Below are positions 39,101 through 46,426 of a stretch of 64,000 bases of DNA, piece after piece; position 1 is the first letter of the stretch; every line of letters begins with the position of its first letter. The notes under the pieces were generated by a model. It was not told the origin of the DNA. It searched no databases and saw nothing but the letters and a program-made list of their open reading frames with translations. The stretch is from assembly GCA_027623235.1 (NCBI GenBank), contig JAQBVJ010000010.1, positions 28,326-92,325 of the forward strand, written 5' to 3'. The DNA is from Planctomycetota bacterium (GTDB taxonomy: Bacteria > Planctomycetota > Planctomycetia > Planctomycetales > Planctomycetaceae). The translations under genes were made by a program, and so were the position numbers.

Positions 39101-39697
39101 CGTTTTCTCTGGCTCTGGCGAGGGGGCGGACGGGGTCTCTTTGGACTTCGAATTGGCGAGCAGTTGCCTCATCGTCGGACCGGGCTCGCTCCGAACAGGA
39201 ACCGTCCGAGCGACTCTGCGTTCGTCGGATGCCTCCGCCGTCGGCAATGCTGGCTGAGATGATTCGAGCGCTGGTTGCGACTTCTCTGTTTTTCCTGGGA
39301 CGACAACTGGAAGCGACGTCGAAGTTTTTCCCTGGGGAGTCTGCTCACGTTTCGGAATGAGCTCGGGATTAGCGGCGGCCTGGAGCAGTTTCAGCAGTCG
39401 GTCAGCTTCGTCGGGCTCGAGGACTCCGTCATCGCGGAACCGCTGGAGCTGCCTTCGGGTGGCTCGCAAATCGTCCGTGTACTGGCTGATGAGTTCCGGC
39501 AGAACCTGCTGGCAGGACGGGCAGCGAACTTCGTGCGGCTTGAGCTTCAAGCGGCATCGGCTGCACCACCGGTCGGACCCGTCTTTCCTGCTGTCAGAAA
39601 AAACGACACGAATCGCCGCCGACGCGAGCAGCCAGAAGCCGTGACCCAACAGGGACACGACGAGGAAAATGGCCACGATGGGGCAGAGGTAGTCCAT
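33101..39697 (-). CDS. Giant polytopic membrane protein with N-terminal zinc ribbon
   Basis: A 2198-residue single open frame. Residues 7-30 are hydrophobic. A zinc ribbon follows with C45, C48, C59 and C62 (CSRCRLKLKPHEVRCPSC), then a helical segment (about 70-105) resembling a short SHOCT-like helix, then a long charged, Pro/Lys-rich linker. From about residue 265 to the end there is one hydrophobic segment after another, giving several dozen predicted membrane spans. There are short charged loops, one acidic loop (ATASDEERAATSEPDDVPERP) and no obvious catalytic motif. The C-terminus ends with a basic FEKRRNDMLKIV tail. The organisation recalls very large DUF2339- or SCO7613-like membrane proteins, but I cannot assign a family. 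Confidence 0.85.
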   Translation of the reverse strand: MDYLCPIVAIFLVVSLLGHGFWLLASAAIRVVFSDSRKDGSDRWCSRCRLKLKPHEVRCPSCQQVLPELISQYTDDLRATRRQLQRFRDDGVLEPDEADRLLKLLQAAANPELIPKREQTPQGKTSTSLPVVVPGKTEKSQPALESSQPALPTAEASDERRVARTVPVRSEPGPTMRQLLANSKSKETPSAPSPEPEKTKAKTKPASPASAPLEKAHPAATTAAKQTVSASGRSFGELLGAFMEDRNIRWGELISSVLIVGCSIGLVISLWSTLESIPYFPALLFLLVTAAIHGAGLYTLRRWRLKTTSRGLLTIAQLLIPLNFLAAIALSNRGTMRSLGDPLVLVAIAIGCAVFGAVSISGSRVLSRPFKWWPLSLAALLPCLGQIVINRTVSTTTAPSLLILFGLIPVAGFVAACTGQLAEARVWSRLTRRRTIQLLRVAGIGTFSSLIALGLLAWKTGDVRGTLSWLSPLVSVAAASTLAIGLRIHRDANAKHLSQLRTAGTALSLFSGLLMASCLAVAWPHPGMLIAIGLTNFGILVALARISGFMGLLVPAVESLALAMLIGTHLALGTLTTTGEGVAFSTADGGSYTPSLLTVLLLGRSGFLLQLGTMLTLGAAFVLKRRGNSEAAKSTAIGGAGLLIGSLLACGNAALNFGTQTPLDVNLATLGLLIDAVAVLAAAVVLRHAAMTYVGSALILAAVSHGLFVNTAVENLLRRMSLTPDHPLVFSLLTHGLVMSLFAFAARRWLSTRSATEATDKVREGLVIPAVLTALFTATLTLPWTLFGADEGFLTRAGFSAVVTLTWLIGSLALPVRPLLAGTQVAGIATVSLLMLGLSQSRDWWVGRVSDPRALLAVAFGLTLWSGLWTALRIRFKGSKLGELLSAEDSTTVDRVLAAAMIVLTSGVAWTACGQELFEAGGDVGPLPDSAPILIIALVGLLAAAIHLAFKVRGERQATAATPSTIDSAGFWEAVSLGALITLPVFFVWTSSSANPWRELIGYGTSLEFWLAVPAAFVAGILHLRERRSPIALTGAFLCLATLPAALAVALPGHSQLILGTGLAGLAGAISIAAWQAQRHPSGQLASVARNFVPANFGEQLEHLCFAFLAAPAAAVSLFAAGRAVLTSGGLSQPHEPALGFAALLAILLPLAILVAVAVFTAFRKRHAEFLLSGSLVWSAAALLLYLVLAFDRRLVSSEVVLLVQAVQSVGVAAVLFGLGWQLADWRWPLSVPVDPAATASDEERAATSEPDDVPERPSSRLQSHPVYLTPLEWQHRLVRVLALVPAAWTTLLIFGQPSHMFASVAGQSQAAGILTVLLSAVLVLKGRPRPTGQAVASALTLSTLAVFAYAAISQYSHGPGAASWRVFHFLSGGWLTTAAVAACVVWFLPRWFSHETSLSFTESVRNALANVGLSEQRAGDDRVLPPLESMLRPLVMVCFVVGGGVLAFAVRSLFSDPFSPAWTSFLGVGTAAVFAVPALRARSQRWAYSSVIVSVVAMTVLWLRPWLLSGQSGIAIRSSQNLTELAAAFVTACTLTAGLWLAVTLFWQRRASSVFDPTATGPSIPSRLTIIAVAGALLLALLVELIPGATLHTTPLNADYFLPALSSLAAHLGQVLLVTLTALLIGTLWDRTASHVAPCFFALPAIGTLIYLDVVPVARQPLVTSVAIAIHIAVAAGLLASRGVWFPHLEKLGVWNNDRAATGTRNWLPITAQALTALVTLLALRSSLLDIPTLDRLTPPICLLALAMSLGFLADACRSASDSTEDSRLTWLRGSSLVLLSVSATFIVWGCSTPGFGGSVWLTRSIRLLEVLSVATFVFAVPGVKLAGSIDRWRSSLRTVSSIHGVLALAALAVVLVLEGVFYEKGIGSPVTGLQIAVVAGVLVGLAAGLIAMAVNPERDPLHLNEQQRQYYVYAAEALGGLLFLHIYLTMPELFSGRIRPYWPLIVMAIAFGGAAVGEVLRRSGHAVLADPLQRTGTLLPLLPALGFWMVTPRGDLAAAYSTELFAAGLVYVFLSMWRKSYVHIVLAAVLGNAGLWAMWNEMDLELLTRPQLWMIPPALSALLAAHLNRDRLTAAQVSSIRYASVTIIYVSSTGEMFIAGIGENLWLPIILATLSIIGIFAGILLKVRAFLYLGSSFLLLSVVSMVWHAARSLDEVWPWWVFGIAAGIGMLALFGVFEKRRNDMLKIVGELRTWER

Positions 39698-39943
39698 ACT
39701 GTGAGATCAAGGTCGCAAAGAGGGCGTCTGAAAACTTTCCGGACAGGCGGAACGGATCCCAGCGTATCACGGAGTTTCTGAATCTCCTTCCGAGTTCCCG
39801 CCGGTCTTTTCAGAATCACCGGCCGGGAAGTTCGTTGGTGATCGATGCGCTTTCGGAGTGATGCGGGGCTCGTCAGACTTCGACTCGATATTTGCTGAGG
39901 CAGGATCGACGTTCCTGCCACTTCATTCAGACAGGATGCTGTA
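39698..39943. other. Divergent promoter region of the giant membrane protein gene and mtnA
   Basis: 246 bases with no gene. It separates two divergent starts and should hold both promoters. I found no riboswitch-like structure I could support, although mtnA belongs to the methionine salvage pathway and an S-box would have been possible. Confidence 0.4.
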
Positions 39944-40999
39944 ATGCCCACGAAAATTCCCCGCACGCTGCAGTGGGTTGGCGATCTGCCAGGCACGCTG
40001 CGGATGATCGATCAAACAAAGCTTCCGGTTGAGTTTCTGGAGATCGACCTCACGACGGTCGAGCAGGTTTGGGAGGCCATCAAAATGCTGCGCGTCCGCG
40101 GCGCGCCGGCGATCGGAGTGTCGGCGGCGTACGGCACGATTGTCGGACTTCAAGGGCGAGCGTACTCAACTCGAGCAGACTTCGACGCACGTCTTGCTGA
40201 GGTGACCAGCTATCTCGCGAGCAGTCGTCCGACGGCGGTCAATCTGTTCTGGGCTCTGGACCGAATGCGCGCGGTCGCGGCGGCCGAAACTCAGACCGAT
40301 CCGGACACAATGCTCGCGCGGCTGCTCGGAGAGGCACGGGCGATTGACGTTGAGGATCAGGCAATGTGTCGAGCGATGGGCCAGCACGGAATCGCACTTA
40401 TGCCGGAACAGGGCGGCGTCCTGACTCACTGCAACGCCGGCGGCCTGGCGACGGCGGGAGACGGCACGGCTCTGTCAGTGTTGTTTGCCGCGCACGCCGC
40501 CGGCCGAAAGATTCACGTCTTCGCGGATGAGACGCGGCCGCTTCTTCAGGGAGCACGGCTCACCGCCTGGGAACTGCAGCAACGCGGCGTGCCGGTCACG
40601 GTCATTTGCGATTCGATGGCCGCCGTCGCGATGCGCGACGGGAAAGTCTCCGCCGTGATCACCGGTGCCGATCGAATCGCCTCGAACGGAGACGCGGCAA
40701 ACAAGATTGGAACTTACTCGATCGCCGTGCTCGCACAGGCTCACGGAATTCCGTTTTACGTGGCGGCTCCATCGAGCACTTTCGACATGAGCCTGGGATC
40801 CGGTGCGGAAATTCCGATCGAAGAACGGGACCGGGAAGAAATCGCCAACGGCATGGGTCGGCAAACGGTTCCGGATGGAGTCGACGTCTGGAACCCGGCG
40901 TTCGATGTGACTCCCGCGAGACTCATTCGAGCGATCATCACTGAGCGGGGTGTCATCGATCCGGTGAATCTGGCGACCGTTCGCGAAATGATTTCCTGA
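39944..40999 (+). CDS. mtnA: S-methyl-5-thioribose-1-phosphate isomerase
   Basis: A 351-residue enzyme of methionine salvage that isomerises 5-methylthioribose-1-phosphate to 5-methylthioribulose-1-phosphate in the cytosol. Diagnostic motifs are RGAPAIGVSAAYG (from residue 52), GVLTHCNAGGLATAG with the catalytic cysteine C163, and ITGADRIASNGDAANKIGTY with the catalytic aspartate D243. Length and motif spacing match the family. It is related to eIF2B-type regulatory subunits, but the Cys and Asp pair points to the isomerase. No other salvage genes are nearby. Its leftward neighbour is unrelated and divergent. Confidence 0.96.
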   Translation: MPTKIPRTLQWVGDLPGTLRMIDQTKLPVEFLEIDLTTVEQVWEAIKMLRVRGAPAIGVSAAYGTIVGLQGRAYSTRADFDARLAEVTSYLASSRPTAVNLFWALDRMRAVAAAETQTDPDTMLARLLGEARAIDVEDQAMCRAMGQHGIALMPEQGGVLTHCNAGGLATAGDGTALSVLFAAHAAGRKIHVFADETRPLLQGARLTAWELQQRGVPVTVICDSMAAVAMRDGKVSAVITGADRIASNGDAANKIGTYSIAVLAQAHGIPFYVAAPSSTFDMSLGSGAEIPIEERDREEIANGMGRQTVPDGVDVWNPAFDVTPARLIRAIITERGVIDPVNLATVREMIS

Positions 41000-41008
41000 G
41001 GGTCCTCG

Positions 41009-41024
41009 CGGCTTGCGCCGCTCT
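41009..41024. repeat. Family B half copy
   Basis: GCGGCTTGCGCCGCTC matches the right arm of the inverted repeats at 23707 and 59205. It lies in the 23-base space between the convergent mtnA and SelA-like genes, so the second arm is absent. Confidence 0.5.
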
Positions 41025-42219
41025 ACGACAGTTCTTCCTTCAATCGCGACGCCAGTTGCTTCGTCTGAGCCTCATCCAGGCACAGCGGGTTCACCACGAG
41101 CACTCCCTCTGCCAGCTTTCCGTGCCCGACATACACGGGCGGTGAACCGGCGCGAAGCCGACGACAGACTTCGAACGCGTCGTGTCCGACCGAGGCCTCG
41201 TCGACTGCGATCTCCAGCAGAGCCCATCGGTCAGGGCTGGCCGGTTCCTTGATCGCGCATTCACAGTGAGCATCGCTGAGAGCCTCGACGATTGAATCCA
41301 GGTACGAACGAAGTCGCGGCAGCTCCTCGTCGTAAGCTCCGGAGGCGAACAGGTCGAGGGCAACGAGCAGCGCCGCAACTTCCTCCTTCGCCACCTTGAA
41401 GCCTCGCCCCAGCCCGTGGCGAGGAATCCCGTTGAGCCGCGATCGGTCAATCAGCTCCGTCGGCGGATCCCACAGTTCGAGATGATCGTCCATGTCGAGC
41501 ATCTGCAGCGCCGCCGAGGAAATCAACTCGCGCGAGCCGCACAGGATCCCCGTCGACTGCGGACCGCGAATCGCCTTGCCTCCACTGAACGCGACCAGAT
41601 CGGCTCCCGTCGCAGGAATAGCTTTGAGATTGCCGCGCGGAGGCAGCTCGCCCGCCGCGTCAACGATCACCGGCAGGCCGCGCGAGTGCGCGAGCTCAAC
41701 GAGAGCCGCAAGGTCCGGCTGAGAATCCGCCGCGTGCCGGTACGCGATGCCGGCCGTGTTCGGCCCGATGGCCGCTTCGTACTCCCACAGCTCTGTTCGC
41801 CTGACACCCGCATTGGACACGATCTCGTTGAAGCCAACTTCGACGAACCGCGCGCCCGCCGCCAGGATCGCGTGGTCGTACCCGCAACGCTGCTCGCGCG
41901 CGATGATGATCTCGCTGGGAAATCCGTCGCAGTGAGGCAGTTTTTCAATCCGTCCCAGGTCATGCCCCGCGAGAATCGCCGCCGTTCCGAGCGTCAGCGC
42001 CGCAGCGGCTCCAGCAGTCACGAGTCCGGCCTCCGTCCCGGTCGCCTCAGCGATCTTCCGGCACGCTGCCGCCTGAAGCTGCTCCAGCGGCACCCATTCA
42101 GAAGCCGCATCGCGAAACGCATCGAGCACTTTCTCCGGCATCGGCGCGCCACCAAGCCGCGTGACCGTACCAGTGGCATTGATGATCGGCTCAAGACCGA
42201 GTGACCTGTAAATCGACAT
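41023..42219 (-). CDS. SelA-like PLP-dependent enzyme, leftward arm
   Basis: A 398-residue protein of the SelA-related group of fold-type I PLP enzymes. I choose the start at 42219 (MSIYRSLGLEPIINATGTVTRLGG) because GGAG lies just upstream. N-terminal INATGTVTRLGG and the central VIVDAAGELPP are typical. The Schiff-base lysine is K215 in FSGGKAIRGPQSTG. True selenocysteine synthase is unlikely: the protein is about 70 residues shorter than SelA and there is no selB or tRNA-Sec nearby. Characterised relatives of this group act as ammonia-lyases on D-glucosaminate-6-phosphate or similar substrates. It is the last gene of the leftward arm, and a paralogue lies at 46427 on the other arm. Confidence 0.85.
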   Translation of the reverse strand: MSIYRSLGLEPIINATGTVTRLGGAPMPEKVLDAFRDAASEWVPLEQLQAAACRKIAEATGTEAGLVTAGAAAALTLGTAAILAGHDLGRIEKLPHCDGFPSEIIIAREQRCGYDHAILAAGARFVEVGFNEIVSNAGVRRTELWEYEAAIGPNTAGIAYRHAADSQPDLAALVELAHSRGLPVIVDAAGELPPRGNLKAIPATGADLVAFSGGKAIRGPQSTGILCGSRELISSAALQMLDMDDHLELWDPPTELIDRSRLNGIPRHGLGRGFKVAKEEVAALLVALDLFASGAYDEELPRLRSYLDSIVEALSDAHCECAIKEPASPDRWALLEIAVDEASVGHDAFEVCRRLRAGSPPVYVGHGKLAEGVLVVNPLCLDEAQTKQLASRLKEELS

Positions 42220-42240
42220 TGCTGCTCCGCATTCCTGTTT

Positions 42241-42278
42241 CAACTCAAACTGTCGCTTTCAACTCAAACTGTCGCTCA
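42241..42278. repeat. 19-base tandem duplication
   Basis: CAACTCAAACTGTCGCTTT is followed by CAACTCAAACTGTCGCTCA, identical at 17 of 19 positions. It lies between two leftward genes, just beyond the start of the SelA-like gene. Confidence 0.88.
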
Positions 42279-42376
42279 GCGCAAAGGCGCGAAGACGCAA
42301 AGATTCGCAAAGGTCAGTGAGGCTGTTTTCCTTAACGAATCTCTGCGTTCCTTTGCGACTCTGCGTCTTTGCGCTG
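42277..42376. repeat. Family C long hairpin, GCAAAG-type
   Basis: Left arm 42277-42313 (CAGCGCAAAGGCGCGAAGAC and onward) and right arm 42350-42376 (CCTTTGCGACTCTGCGTC and onward) pair imperfectly. Both are made of repeated GCAAAG-type phrases. It fills most of the gap between the SelA-like and enolase-superfamily genes. Confidence 0.75.
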
Positions 42377-42402
42377 CAAAAGCCGCGTAACAAAACGCAG
42401 CC

Positions 42403-43518
42403 TCAATATCTAATCCGAAACTCCTCCAGAATGTCCTCGTCGAGTTCGATGCCCAGGCCGGGTCCCTTCGGCAACGGAACTCGTCCATCGACCAGCGGCG
42501 GAAGATTCTTCACCAGCTTCCGCATCAGTGGCGACGGTCGCAGACAGTATTCCACCAGGTCCCCGTTCGGCACCGTCGCGATCCAGTGGAGCGACGCGGC
42601 AAGGTTAACGCCCGTGCTGAAGCAGTGCGGGACCGGGCGGCGACCGTGCTTGTTGCAGAGGTCCGACACCCGACGGCAGACGGTGAGGCCTCCGCAGAAC
42701 GCGACGTCCGGCTGGACAACATGCACGCCGCGATCGACCAGATCCTCGAAGTCCCAGTGAGTCACGTCGCCCTCTCCCGCTGCGATCGGGACGGGCGAAT
42801 TCGGGCACAGCTCGCCATAGCCAAGGCGGTCGTCCTGCGAGAGCGGTTCTTCCAGCCAGTCGATGTTGAGCGGGGCGAGCATCTCCGCCCTCTGCTTCGC
42901 CGTCTCGACATCCCACGCGTGCCCGGCATCGACCATCAGCGATCGCTCATCGCCAACGACATCCCGAGCTGCCTGGACGTGCGCGAGGTCGTTATCCGCG
43001 TCCTGGCCGAACGGGCCCCAGCCGAACTTCACGGCGGTCAGACCGAGGTCGACGAACTCACGCGCCATCGCGGCGGTCTCGTCCGGCGTGTCTCCGAAGA
43101 GGACGCTGGCGTAAGCCCGAACGTCTTCTCGATGGACCTCGCCCAGTAGTTCGCAGACCCGCTTGCCCTCGAACTGACCGCGGATATCCCACAGGGCGAT
43201 GTCGGCTCCGCTGATCGCGTGAATGGCCGCCCCGCGACGACCGTACCGATTCGTCTCGTAGTACATTTTCTCCCACAGACCTTCGACGTCGAGCGGGTTC
43301 TCACCCACGAGGATCGACGTGAGCCCGTGCCGCCGCGCGGCCGACCGGGGAGCGTCGAAGCACGCTTTGCAGACGTACGACTGACTGGTGACTTCGCCGA
43401 CGCCGGTGATGCCCTCGTCGGTGTGAATTTTCACGATGAGGACATCGAGCGTCCCGTCGGGGAGAGCTTCGACGTTGGGGACGCGGAGGTGGATCGGTTC
43501 GACAGAGGTGATTTTCAT
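42403..43518 (-). CDS. Mandelate racemase/muconate lactonizing-type enzyme (enolase superfamily)
   Basis: A 371-residue enolase-superfamily protein. The N-terminal capping domain covers about 1-120. The barrel holds the metal ligands D197 (MVDAGHAW), E223 (WLEEPLS) and E249 (AAGEGDVTHWDF). The catalytic general bases can be read as K164 in TAVKFGWG, where the second residue of the usual KxK is Gly, and an H298-D271 dyad (VPHCFSTG, VQPDVAFCGG). This layout fits the mandelate racemase subgroup, which includes many acid sugar dehydratases. The substrate is not predictable. It lies in the leftward arm of the cluster between the SelA-like and M81 genes. Confidence 0.88.
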   Translation of the reverse strand: MKITSVEPIHLRVPNVEALPDGTLDVLIVKIHTDEGITGVGEVTSQSYVCKACFDAPRSAARRHGLTSILVGENPLDVEGLWEKMYYETNRYGRRGAAIHAISGADIALWDIRGQFEGKRVCELLGEVHREDVRAYASVLFGDTPDETAAMAREFVDLGLTAVKFGWGPFGQDADNDLAHVQAARDVVGDERSLMVDAGHAWDVETAKQRAEMLAPLNIDWLEEPLSQDDRLGYGELCPNSPVPIAAGEGDVTHWDFEDLVDRGVHVVQPDVAFCGGLTVCRRVSDLCNKHGRRPVPHCFSTGVNLAASLHWIATVPNGDLVEYCLRPSPLMRKLVKNLPPLVDGRVPLPKGPGLGIELDEDILEEFRIRY

Positions 43519-43541
43519 GGTGAGCTCGGTTCAGGCTGACT

Positions 43542-43600
43542 GTGGCGGAAGCTTCCAGCTTGCGATCGTGCGCGGTCCGCAAGCTGGAAGCTTACGCCAC
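43542..43600. repeat. Family A palindrome, copy 1
   Basis: The arm GTGGCGGAAGCTTCCAGCTT (43542 on) and its partner AAGCTGGAAGCTTACGCCAC (ending 43600) match at 22 of 23 positions around a 13-base loop. It lies in the gap between the enolase-superfamily and M81 genes. Two more copies are at 50290-50345 and 63800-63857. Confidence 0.92.
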
Positions 43601-45064
43601 TCAAAACGGCGAGGGGACGTCCTCATTCAGCGGAAAGATTGGCCGCACACAATTTCTAAACGGCAGTGATTTCAGATTGGCACTCGTCGAGCCTGGCACG
43701 TCGACCGGGACGATGAGGCTGGCGATGGACTCGTACCAGGTTCGGAAACCGTTCGGAGATTTCACGACGACCAGATCGTAGTCCGCCGGGTTGAGTCCGT
43801 GATCCTGGAAGACTCGCTGGCCGACGACATAAACGGGCCGCTGGGTCACAAGGATGTGCATCGAGCCGACAATGAGAACGGCCGTCTGGTCGCCGTTGCC
43901 GATCGTGCCGTTTTCATAAGTGAAGCGGCCATCGTGAAGGCTCTTGACGCGAGCCGTCACGGCAACCGGTTCGAACCGCCCGGGGTCACGCGTTCCGCCG
44001 AGCGACACATCAATCGTCGCTCCGACTCCCGCTTTGAAAGCGGCAGCGGCGGCGGGAGCATCGACAATCGGAATCAGGGCTCGCTTCAAAAAACCGCTCG
44101 CCAGCAGTCCTTTGAGAATTGCGTTGCTGTCTCCAGAAGCACCGCTGGCTGTCGCATCGGCGGCATCGGAAAACACGACCAGCCCGTCGGTCTCGTTCGC
44201 CTGGCAGATGGATTCCTCCAGTGAAGTCAGCTTCGCCTGAAACAGTTCGCGGTTCTCCCACATGAATTTTCCAATTCGCTCGGCCGCTTCCAGAGCGGCC
44301 TCAGCATCGTCATTCGTCGTGACCAGAACGCTGGACTGCAGCGCCGGAACGTCGGTGAAGGCGTTTCCGATGATGACACCCGCGGCGAGACCGGACTCGG
44401 TCGCTTCGACGTCCTGGCACATTCGAATGGCCTCGCCAAAGCGGCCGGTCGCGGTGAGCAACTCGTCACCGCGAACGAGCATTGGCAGTTTGACGCGCGC
44501 GACAGTCGGCTTGGATGTTCCGTCAAGCAGACCGAGCAGATTCCGCGCGGCTCGCTGCCCGGTCTCGTAGTGATCGGTGTGCGGGTACGTGTGGTACGGG
44601 ACCAGAATGTCGGCGTGCTCGACCATCCGATCCGTCAGGACGCAGTGCAGATCGAGCGACGCGACGAGCGGAATGTCTCCGAGAATTTCGCGCAGATTTC
44701 GCAGCAGTCGCCCTTCGGGATCCCCCTCGTCGGCACCGGCCATCGCTCCGTGAAGGCAGATGTAAGCGGCATCGATGCTCGACTGCAAGCGGACAGACGC
44801 TTCGATCTCGCCCAGCAAACGATCGAGATCGGGTGTGGCGATCGGTCCGCCGGAAACGCAGTCGGCTGCGACGGTCGGGACGAGTTCGATGCGACCGTCC
44901 TCGTCAAAAATGTCGAACGCTCCGGCAAGTTCTGTCTTCGTGTCGCGGTACGCCGTGAAGATGTCCTCACCAGTGTAGATGCGGAACTCGTCGTAAAGAG
45001 TCGGCATCGGATTGAACGTCGACGTTTCCTGTTTGACTTCGGCAATGAGGACTCGCCAGGTCAT
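43601..45064 (-). CDS. M81 family metallopeptidase (MlrC-type)
   Basis: A 487-residue protein of the MlrC/M81 family. The start at 45064 (MTWRVLIAEVKQETSTFNP) is preceded by GGAG within the upstream in-frame extension. Family motifs are the EVKQETSTFNP opening, CLHGAMAGADEGDPEG, DLHCVLTDRMVEHADILVPYHTYPHTDHYETG, and a later GIVI-type core. The C-terminal domain is the MlrC-C type (VVKSPNGFRTWYE). Founding MlrC cleaves the linear tetrapeptide formed during microcystin breakdown; most homologues have other, unknown substrates. It follows the amidohydrolase by 42 bases in the same leftward transcript, suggesting a shared substrate containing amide bonds. Confidence 0.9.
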   Translation of the reverse strand: MTWRVLIAEVKQETSTFNPMPTLYDEFRIYTGEDIFTAYRDTKTELAGAFDIFDEDGRIELVPTVAADCVSGGPIATPDLDRLLGEIEASVRLQSSIDAAYICLHGAMAGADEGDPEGRLLRNLREILGDIPLVASLDLHCVLTDRMVEHADILVPYHTYPHTDHYETGQRAARNLLGLLDGTSKPTVARVKLPMLVRGDELLTATGRFGEAIRMCQDVEATESGLAAGVIIGNAFTDVPALQSSVLVTTNDDAEAALEAAERIGKFMWENRELFQAKLTSLEESICQANETDGLVVFSDAADATASGASGDSNAILKGLLASGFLKRALIPIVDAPAAAAAFKAGVGATIDVSLGGTRDPGRFEPVAVTARVKSLHDGRFTYENGTIGNGDQTAVLIVGSMHILVTQRPVYVVGQRVFQDHGLNPADYDLVVVKSPNGFRTWYESIASLIVPVDVPGSTSANLKSLPFRNCVRPIFPLNEDVPSPF

Positions 45065-45106
45065 GAGTTGCTCCATCGTGTGATTTGCAGGCCTCGTTGG
45101 ACGGTG

Positions 45107-46270
45107 TCAGTCCGCCAGGTGCCGCATTCTTGTGCCGCCTCCACCGGGAACGATCTCTCCTCGACGGACAGTGGCCGAGGCCGTTAACAGCCGCTCGCCG
45201 ATACGCTGCTCACGGTAACTGTCGGTGAAGACGAAGCGGCCTGAGTGCTGCTCCAACACCGCAATGTCGGCGACTGATCCCACTTTGAGTGTGCCCAACT
45301 CGCCTTCCTGATTGAGGATCTTCGCAGGCGTTGTTGTCGACATCTCGATGACTCGCTCCAGCGGCGTACCGAGCAGCAGAAATTTGCTCATCGTCGTGGG
45401 CATGTCGTAAACCGGTCCGTGGAGATTCTTTGCGTGGAGATCGGTACTGATCGTTGTCGGCTCGAAGCCGTCGTCAAGAGCCGCTTGAACGACCTCCCAC
45501 TCGAAACTGCCGAAACCGTGGCCGACGTCGAAAATGACTCCGCGTTCGGCAGCCGCCTTGATGCCCTCATGAATGCGGCCGTTATCATCGGTCACCCGCG
45601 TGCTGCCACCTTTAAAGCAGTGCGTGATGCAGTCGCCAGGGGAGAGAGCATCGGCGAGGTCCGGGATCGACATCGGACTCTCGCCAATATGGACCATCAG
45701 CCAGGTCCCGGATTCGCGGGCCGCTTTGATCGCGTCGTTGAGGTTCGCCCAGCCCTGCTCACCGGCTCCGATGATGTGAGTGCCCGCACGAATTTTCACG
45801 CCGACAGCGACATCGCGGTTTCGCTCGATTGTTGCGACGACTCCTTCGGGATCGGCATAGCGACGATCCATCAGCTCGCCCAGATTGGCGGCGATGAGGC
45901 CAATGCAGGACAGATTGACAAGTGAAAAAATCTGCGTTTTCGCGCGGTCGATCGTGTCCCGTCGAAACGCGTCAAAGTTGTAAGACCCCGCCGTCCCGGC
46001 ATCGAGCATCGTGGTCACTCCGCCAGCCGGGCAAAGCGAATCCGCATCGAGCCCCAGCGGCGCGTGCGGATAAACGTGTACGTGCAGATCGATCAGACCA
46101 GGCACGACGAGCTGTCCTCGCGCGTCGATGACCTGGTGAACTCCGGTCGCGTCGATCGACTCCTCGACCGCCGCGATCCGGTCACCCGTCACGGCGACAT
46201 CGCAAACCTTGCGAAGTCTCTGCGACGGGTCGATGACTTCACCGCCGCGGATGACAATGTCATAACTCAT
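45107..46270 (-). CDS. Amidohydrolase/deacetylase family metallohydrolase, leftward arm
   Basis: A 387-residue metal-dependent amidohydrolase. I choose the start at 46270 (MSYDIVIRGGEVIDPSQRL). The full set of ligands for a two-metal centre is visible: H63 and H65 in GLIDLHVHVYPH, K159 in VGVKIRAG as the probable carboxylated lysine, H194 in LMVHIGESP, H217 in DCITHCFKG, and D277 in STDLHAKN. It belongs with dihydroorotase- and D-aminoacylase-like enzymes, closest in character to the EF_0837/AHA_3915 type, which often lies beside SelA-like genes. It leads the leftward arm of the cluster and faces the rightward SelA-like gene across 156 bases. Confidence 0.88.
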   Translation of the reverse strand: MSYDIVIRGGEVIDPSQRLRKVCDVAVTGDRIAAVEESIDATGVHQVIDARGQLVVPGLIDLHVHVYPHAPLGLDADSLCPAGGVTTMLDAGTAGSYNFDAFRRDTIDRAKTQIFSLVNLSCIGLIAANLGELMDRRYADPEGVVATIERNRDVAVGVKIRAGTHIIGAGEQGWANLNDAIKAARESGTWLMVHIGESPMSIPDLADALSPGDCITHCFKGGSTRVTDDNGRIHEGIKAAAERGVIFDVGHGFGSFEWEVVQAALDDGFEPTTISTDLHAKNLHGPVYDMPTTMSKFLLLGTPLERVIEMSTTTPAKILNQEGELGTLKVGSVADIAVLEQHSGRFVFTDSYREQRIGERLLTASATVRRGEIVPGGGGTRMRHLAD

Positions 46271-46426
46271 GAAGTGGCTCCGGTTGAGAATCAATGCGGG
46301 GCCGGATTGTGGGAGAAACGCGGAAGAGCGAACAGCCATCTGGTCATTGGTCATTGAATTTTGGTCATTCGAGACCGATCGTCATGACCAATGAAAAAGG
46401 ACCAATGACCAACCAAAGGACTTCTC
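46271..46426. promoter_or_regulatory. Divergent control region of the two-armed cluster
   Basis: 156 bases between the leftward amidohydrolase and rightward SelA-like starts. It must drive both arms. The GGTCATT-type inverted repeat at 46341-46411 fills its centre. An AAAGGA ribosome binding site lies just before ATG 46427. No -35/-10 boxes were clear. Confidence 0.5.
46341..46411. repeat. Inverted repeat of TGGTCATT phrases
   Basis: Left side TGGTCATTGGTCATTGAATT (46341 on, with a further TTGGTCATT) pairs with a right side ending ACCAATGACCA at 46411. There are 12 and 8 perfect bases at the two ends of each arm and mismatches between. It lies inside the divergent control region. Confidence 0.75.

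Noticed and set aside
39698..39943. S-box (SAM) riboswitch before mtnA
   Set aside because: No conserved S-box core or terminator/antiterminator pair was visible.
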